Assembly (NCBI GenBank): GCA_030710605.1
Contig: CP092870.1
Coordinates: forward strand, 92,061,042-92,125,041
DNA from: Cordylochernes scorpioides
Taxonomy: Eukaryota; Arthropoda; Arachnida; Pseudoscorpiones; Chernetidae
Length of the DNA stretch: 64,000 nucleotides
Direction of reading: 5' to 3'
Notes under the pieces: generated by a model
Database searches by the model: none
What the model was told of the DNA's origin: nothing
Seen by the model: only the letters and a program-made list of their open reading frames with translations
In this document: positions 62,186 through 64,000 of the stretch, one piece after another
How the letters are laid out: the number at the start of each line of letters is the position of its first letter
How positions within the stretch are numbered: position 1 is the stretch's first letter
Position numbers and translations under genes: made by a program

Positions 62186-64000
62186 GTCGGTGGATGAGAG
62201 GGTAACACGCTCGATTCCCGACAATAAGTCGGTGGATGAGAGGGTAACACGCTCGATTCCCGACAATAAGTCGGTGGATGAGAGGGTAACGCGCTCGATT
62301 CCCGACCATAAGTCGGTGGATGAGAGGGTAACACGCTCGATTCCCGACAATAAGTCGGTGGATGAGAGGGTAACACGCTCGATTCCCGACAATAAGTCGG
62401 TGGATGAGAGGGTAACACGCTCGATTCCCGACAATAAGTCGGTGGATGAGAGGGTAACACGCTCGATTCCCGACAATAAGTCGGTGGATGAGAGGGTAAC
62501 ACGCTCGATTCACGACAATAAGTCGGTGGATGAGAGGGTAACACGCTCGATTCCCGACAATAGGTCGGTGGATGAGAGGGTAACACGCTCGATTCCCGAC
62601 AATAAGTCGGTGGATGAGAGGGTAACACGCTCGATTCCCGACAATAGGTCGGTGGATGAGAGGGTAACACGCTCGATTCCCGACAATAGGTCGGTGGATG
62701 AGAGGGTAACACGCTCGATTCCCGACAATAAGTCGGTGGATGAGAGGGTAACACGCTCGATTCCCGACAATAAGTCGGTGGATGAGAGGGTAACACGCTC
62801 GATTCCCGACAATAAGTCGGTGGATGAGAGGGCAACACGCTCGATTCCCGACAATAAGTCGGTGGATGAGAGGGTAACACGCTCGATTCCAGACAATAAG
62901 TCGGTGGATGAGAGGGTAACACGCTCGATTCCCGACAATAAGTCGGTGGATGAGAGGGTAACACGCTCGATTCCCGACAATAAGTCGGTGGATGAGAGGG
63001 TAACACGCTCGATTCACGACAATAAGTCGGTGGATGAGAGGGTAACACGCTCGATTCCCGACAATAAGTCGGTGGATGAGAGGGTAACACGCTCGATTCC
63101 CGACAATAAGTCGGTGGATGAGAGGGTAACACGCTCGATTCCCGACTATAAGTCGGTGGATGAGAGGGTAACACGCTCGATTCCCGACAATAAGTCGGTG
63201 GATGAGAGGGTAACACGCTCGATTCCCGACAATAAGTCGGTGGATGAGAGGGCAACACGCTCGATTCACGACAATAAGTCGGTGGATGAGAGGGTAACAC
63301 GCTCGATTCACGACAATAAGTCGGTGGATGAGAGGGTAACACGCTCGATTCCCGACAATAAGTCGGTGGATGAGAGGGTAACACGCTCGATTCCCGACAA
63401 TAGGTCGGTGGATGAGAGGGTAACACGCTCGATTCACGACAATAAGTCGGTGGATGAGAGGGTAACACGCTCGATTCCCGACAATAAGTCGGTGGATGAG
63501 AGGGTAACACGGTCGATTCCCGACAATAAGTCGGTGGATGAGAGGGTAACACGCTCGATTCCCGACAATAAGTCGGTGGATGAGAGGGCAACACGCTCGA
63601 TTCCCGACAATAAGTCGGTGGATGAGAGGGTAACACGCTCGATTCCCGACAATAAGTCGGTGGATGAGAGGGTAACACGCTCGATTCCCGACAATAAGTC
63701 GGTGGATGAGAGGGTAACACGCTCGATTCCCGACAATAAGTCGGTGGATGAGAGGGTAACACGCTCGATTCCCGACAATAAGTCGGTGGATGAGAGGGTA
63801 ACACGCTCGATTCCCGACTATAAGTCGGTGGATGAGAGGGTAACACGCTCGATTCCCGACAATAAGTCGGTGGATGAGAGGGTAACACGCTCGATTCCCG
63901 ACAATAAGTCGGTGGATGAGAGGGCAACACGCTCGATTCCAGACAATAAGTCGGTGGATGAGAGGGCAACACGCTCGATTCCAGACAATAAGTCGGTGGA
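62186..64000. repeat. 42-bp tandem array, at least 43 units, runs off the window
   Basis: The unit is GTCGGTGGATGAGAGGGTAA, CACGCTCGATTCCCGACAAT, AA. Units differ only at scattered positions (AAGT/AGGT, GTAA/GCAA, CCCGA/CACGA/CCAGA). GTCGG and CCGAC at the unit ends can pair, and GCTCGATTCCC resembles a pol III box B. Being a multiple of three without stops, the array is open in all three minus-strand frames, so coding is not supported. Confidence 0.95.

Noticed and set aside
62095-63972. 625-codon minus-strand frame and the 419-codon frame in another register
   Set aside because: They follow from a 42-bp unit that is a multiple of three and has no stop in any minus frame. All three frames are open at once and no start context or domain is present.
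62186-64000. 42-bp repeats considered as a tRNA gene cluster
   Set aside because: Only a box B-like word is present. No unit can form a cloverleaf of tRNA length.

Overview
This window is eukaryotic nuclear DNA from an animal, most likely an invertebrate. The evidence is AT-rich intergenic sequence with (TA)n tracts, animal-type mariner/Tc1/hAT/Ty3/Penelope/Helitron elements, an intron-containing tRNA-Tyr relic and vertebrate/invertebrate-type promoter motifs. I cannot name the species. I found no convincing complete host protein-coding gene. Nearly every long open frame belongs to a transposable element, or is an artefact of a tandem array whose repeats contain no stop codon. Three or four short CpG/motif-rich segments could be host promoters or first exons: 30160-30310 minus strand, 44270-44600 plus strand, 60800-60900, and weakly 1262-1300.

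Layout. 1-4058: degenerate repeats, MITE fragments and a foldback element. 4059-5478: near-intact Tc1-like transposon with long TIRs. 5565-7415: composite inverted repeat holding a foldback element whose loop is a tRNA-like cloverleaf. 7932-9243: decayed mariner (DD37D-like). 9300-20000: MITEs, SINE copies, a Penelope-like (PLE) endonuclease remnant at 12089-12517 with a hammerhead-ribozyme-like core directly behind it, and a pogo-like element (15907-17059). 20000-20573: non-autonomous Helitron inserted in a MITE. 22480-28821: MITE foldbacks, a LINE fragment inserted in a MITE with an 8-bp target duplication, large inverted repeats and SINEs. 33562-35724: hAT element with 8-bp target duplication. 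36208-41392: young Ty3/Gypsy element on the minus strand, with gag and pol joined by a -1 slippery heptamer. 41393-52570: MITEs, minisatellite, Helitron ends, tRNA relics. 53160-54770: 95-bp tandem array. 54868-57710: mariner interrupted by a very young non-autonomous LTR element. 58085-62180: more foldbacks plus the best hammerhead candidate (61181-61234, minus strand). 62186 to the end: 42-bp tandem array running out of the window.

How the parts relate. The window is a layered record of transposition. Several insertions can be ordered because the older host element is recognisable on both sides: Helitron in MITE, LINE in MITE, LTR element in mariner, MITE in pogo-like element. Many dispersed repeats share a signature, CTGA(N)GA, a short hairpin, then GAAA, which is the hammerhead ribozyme core known from Penelope-like elements. 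One copy folds into all three helices; the others are decayed or altered. The same two or three MITE families supply most of the remaining DNA and repeatedly form near-perfect long palindromes.

MITE and SINE family names used below (MITE-A, -B, -C, -E, SINE-D, foldback-H, -I, -J, -K) are my own labels for recurrent sequences in this window. All alignments and counts were done by eye.
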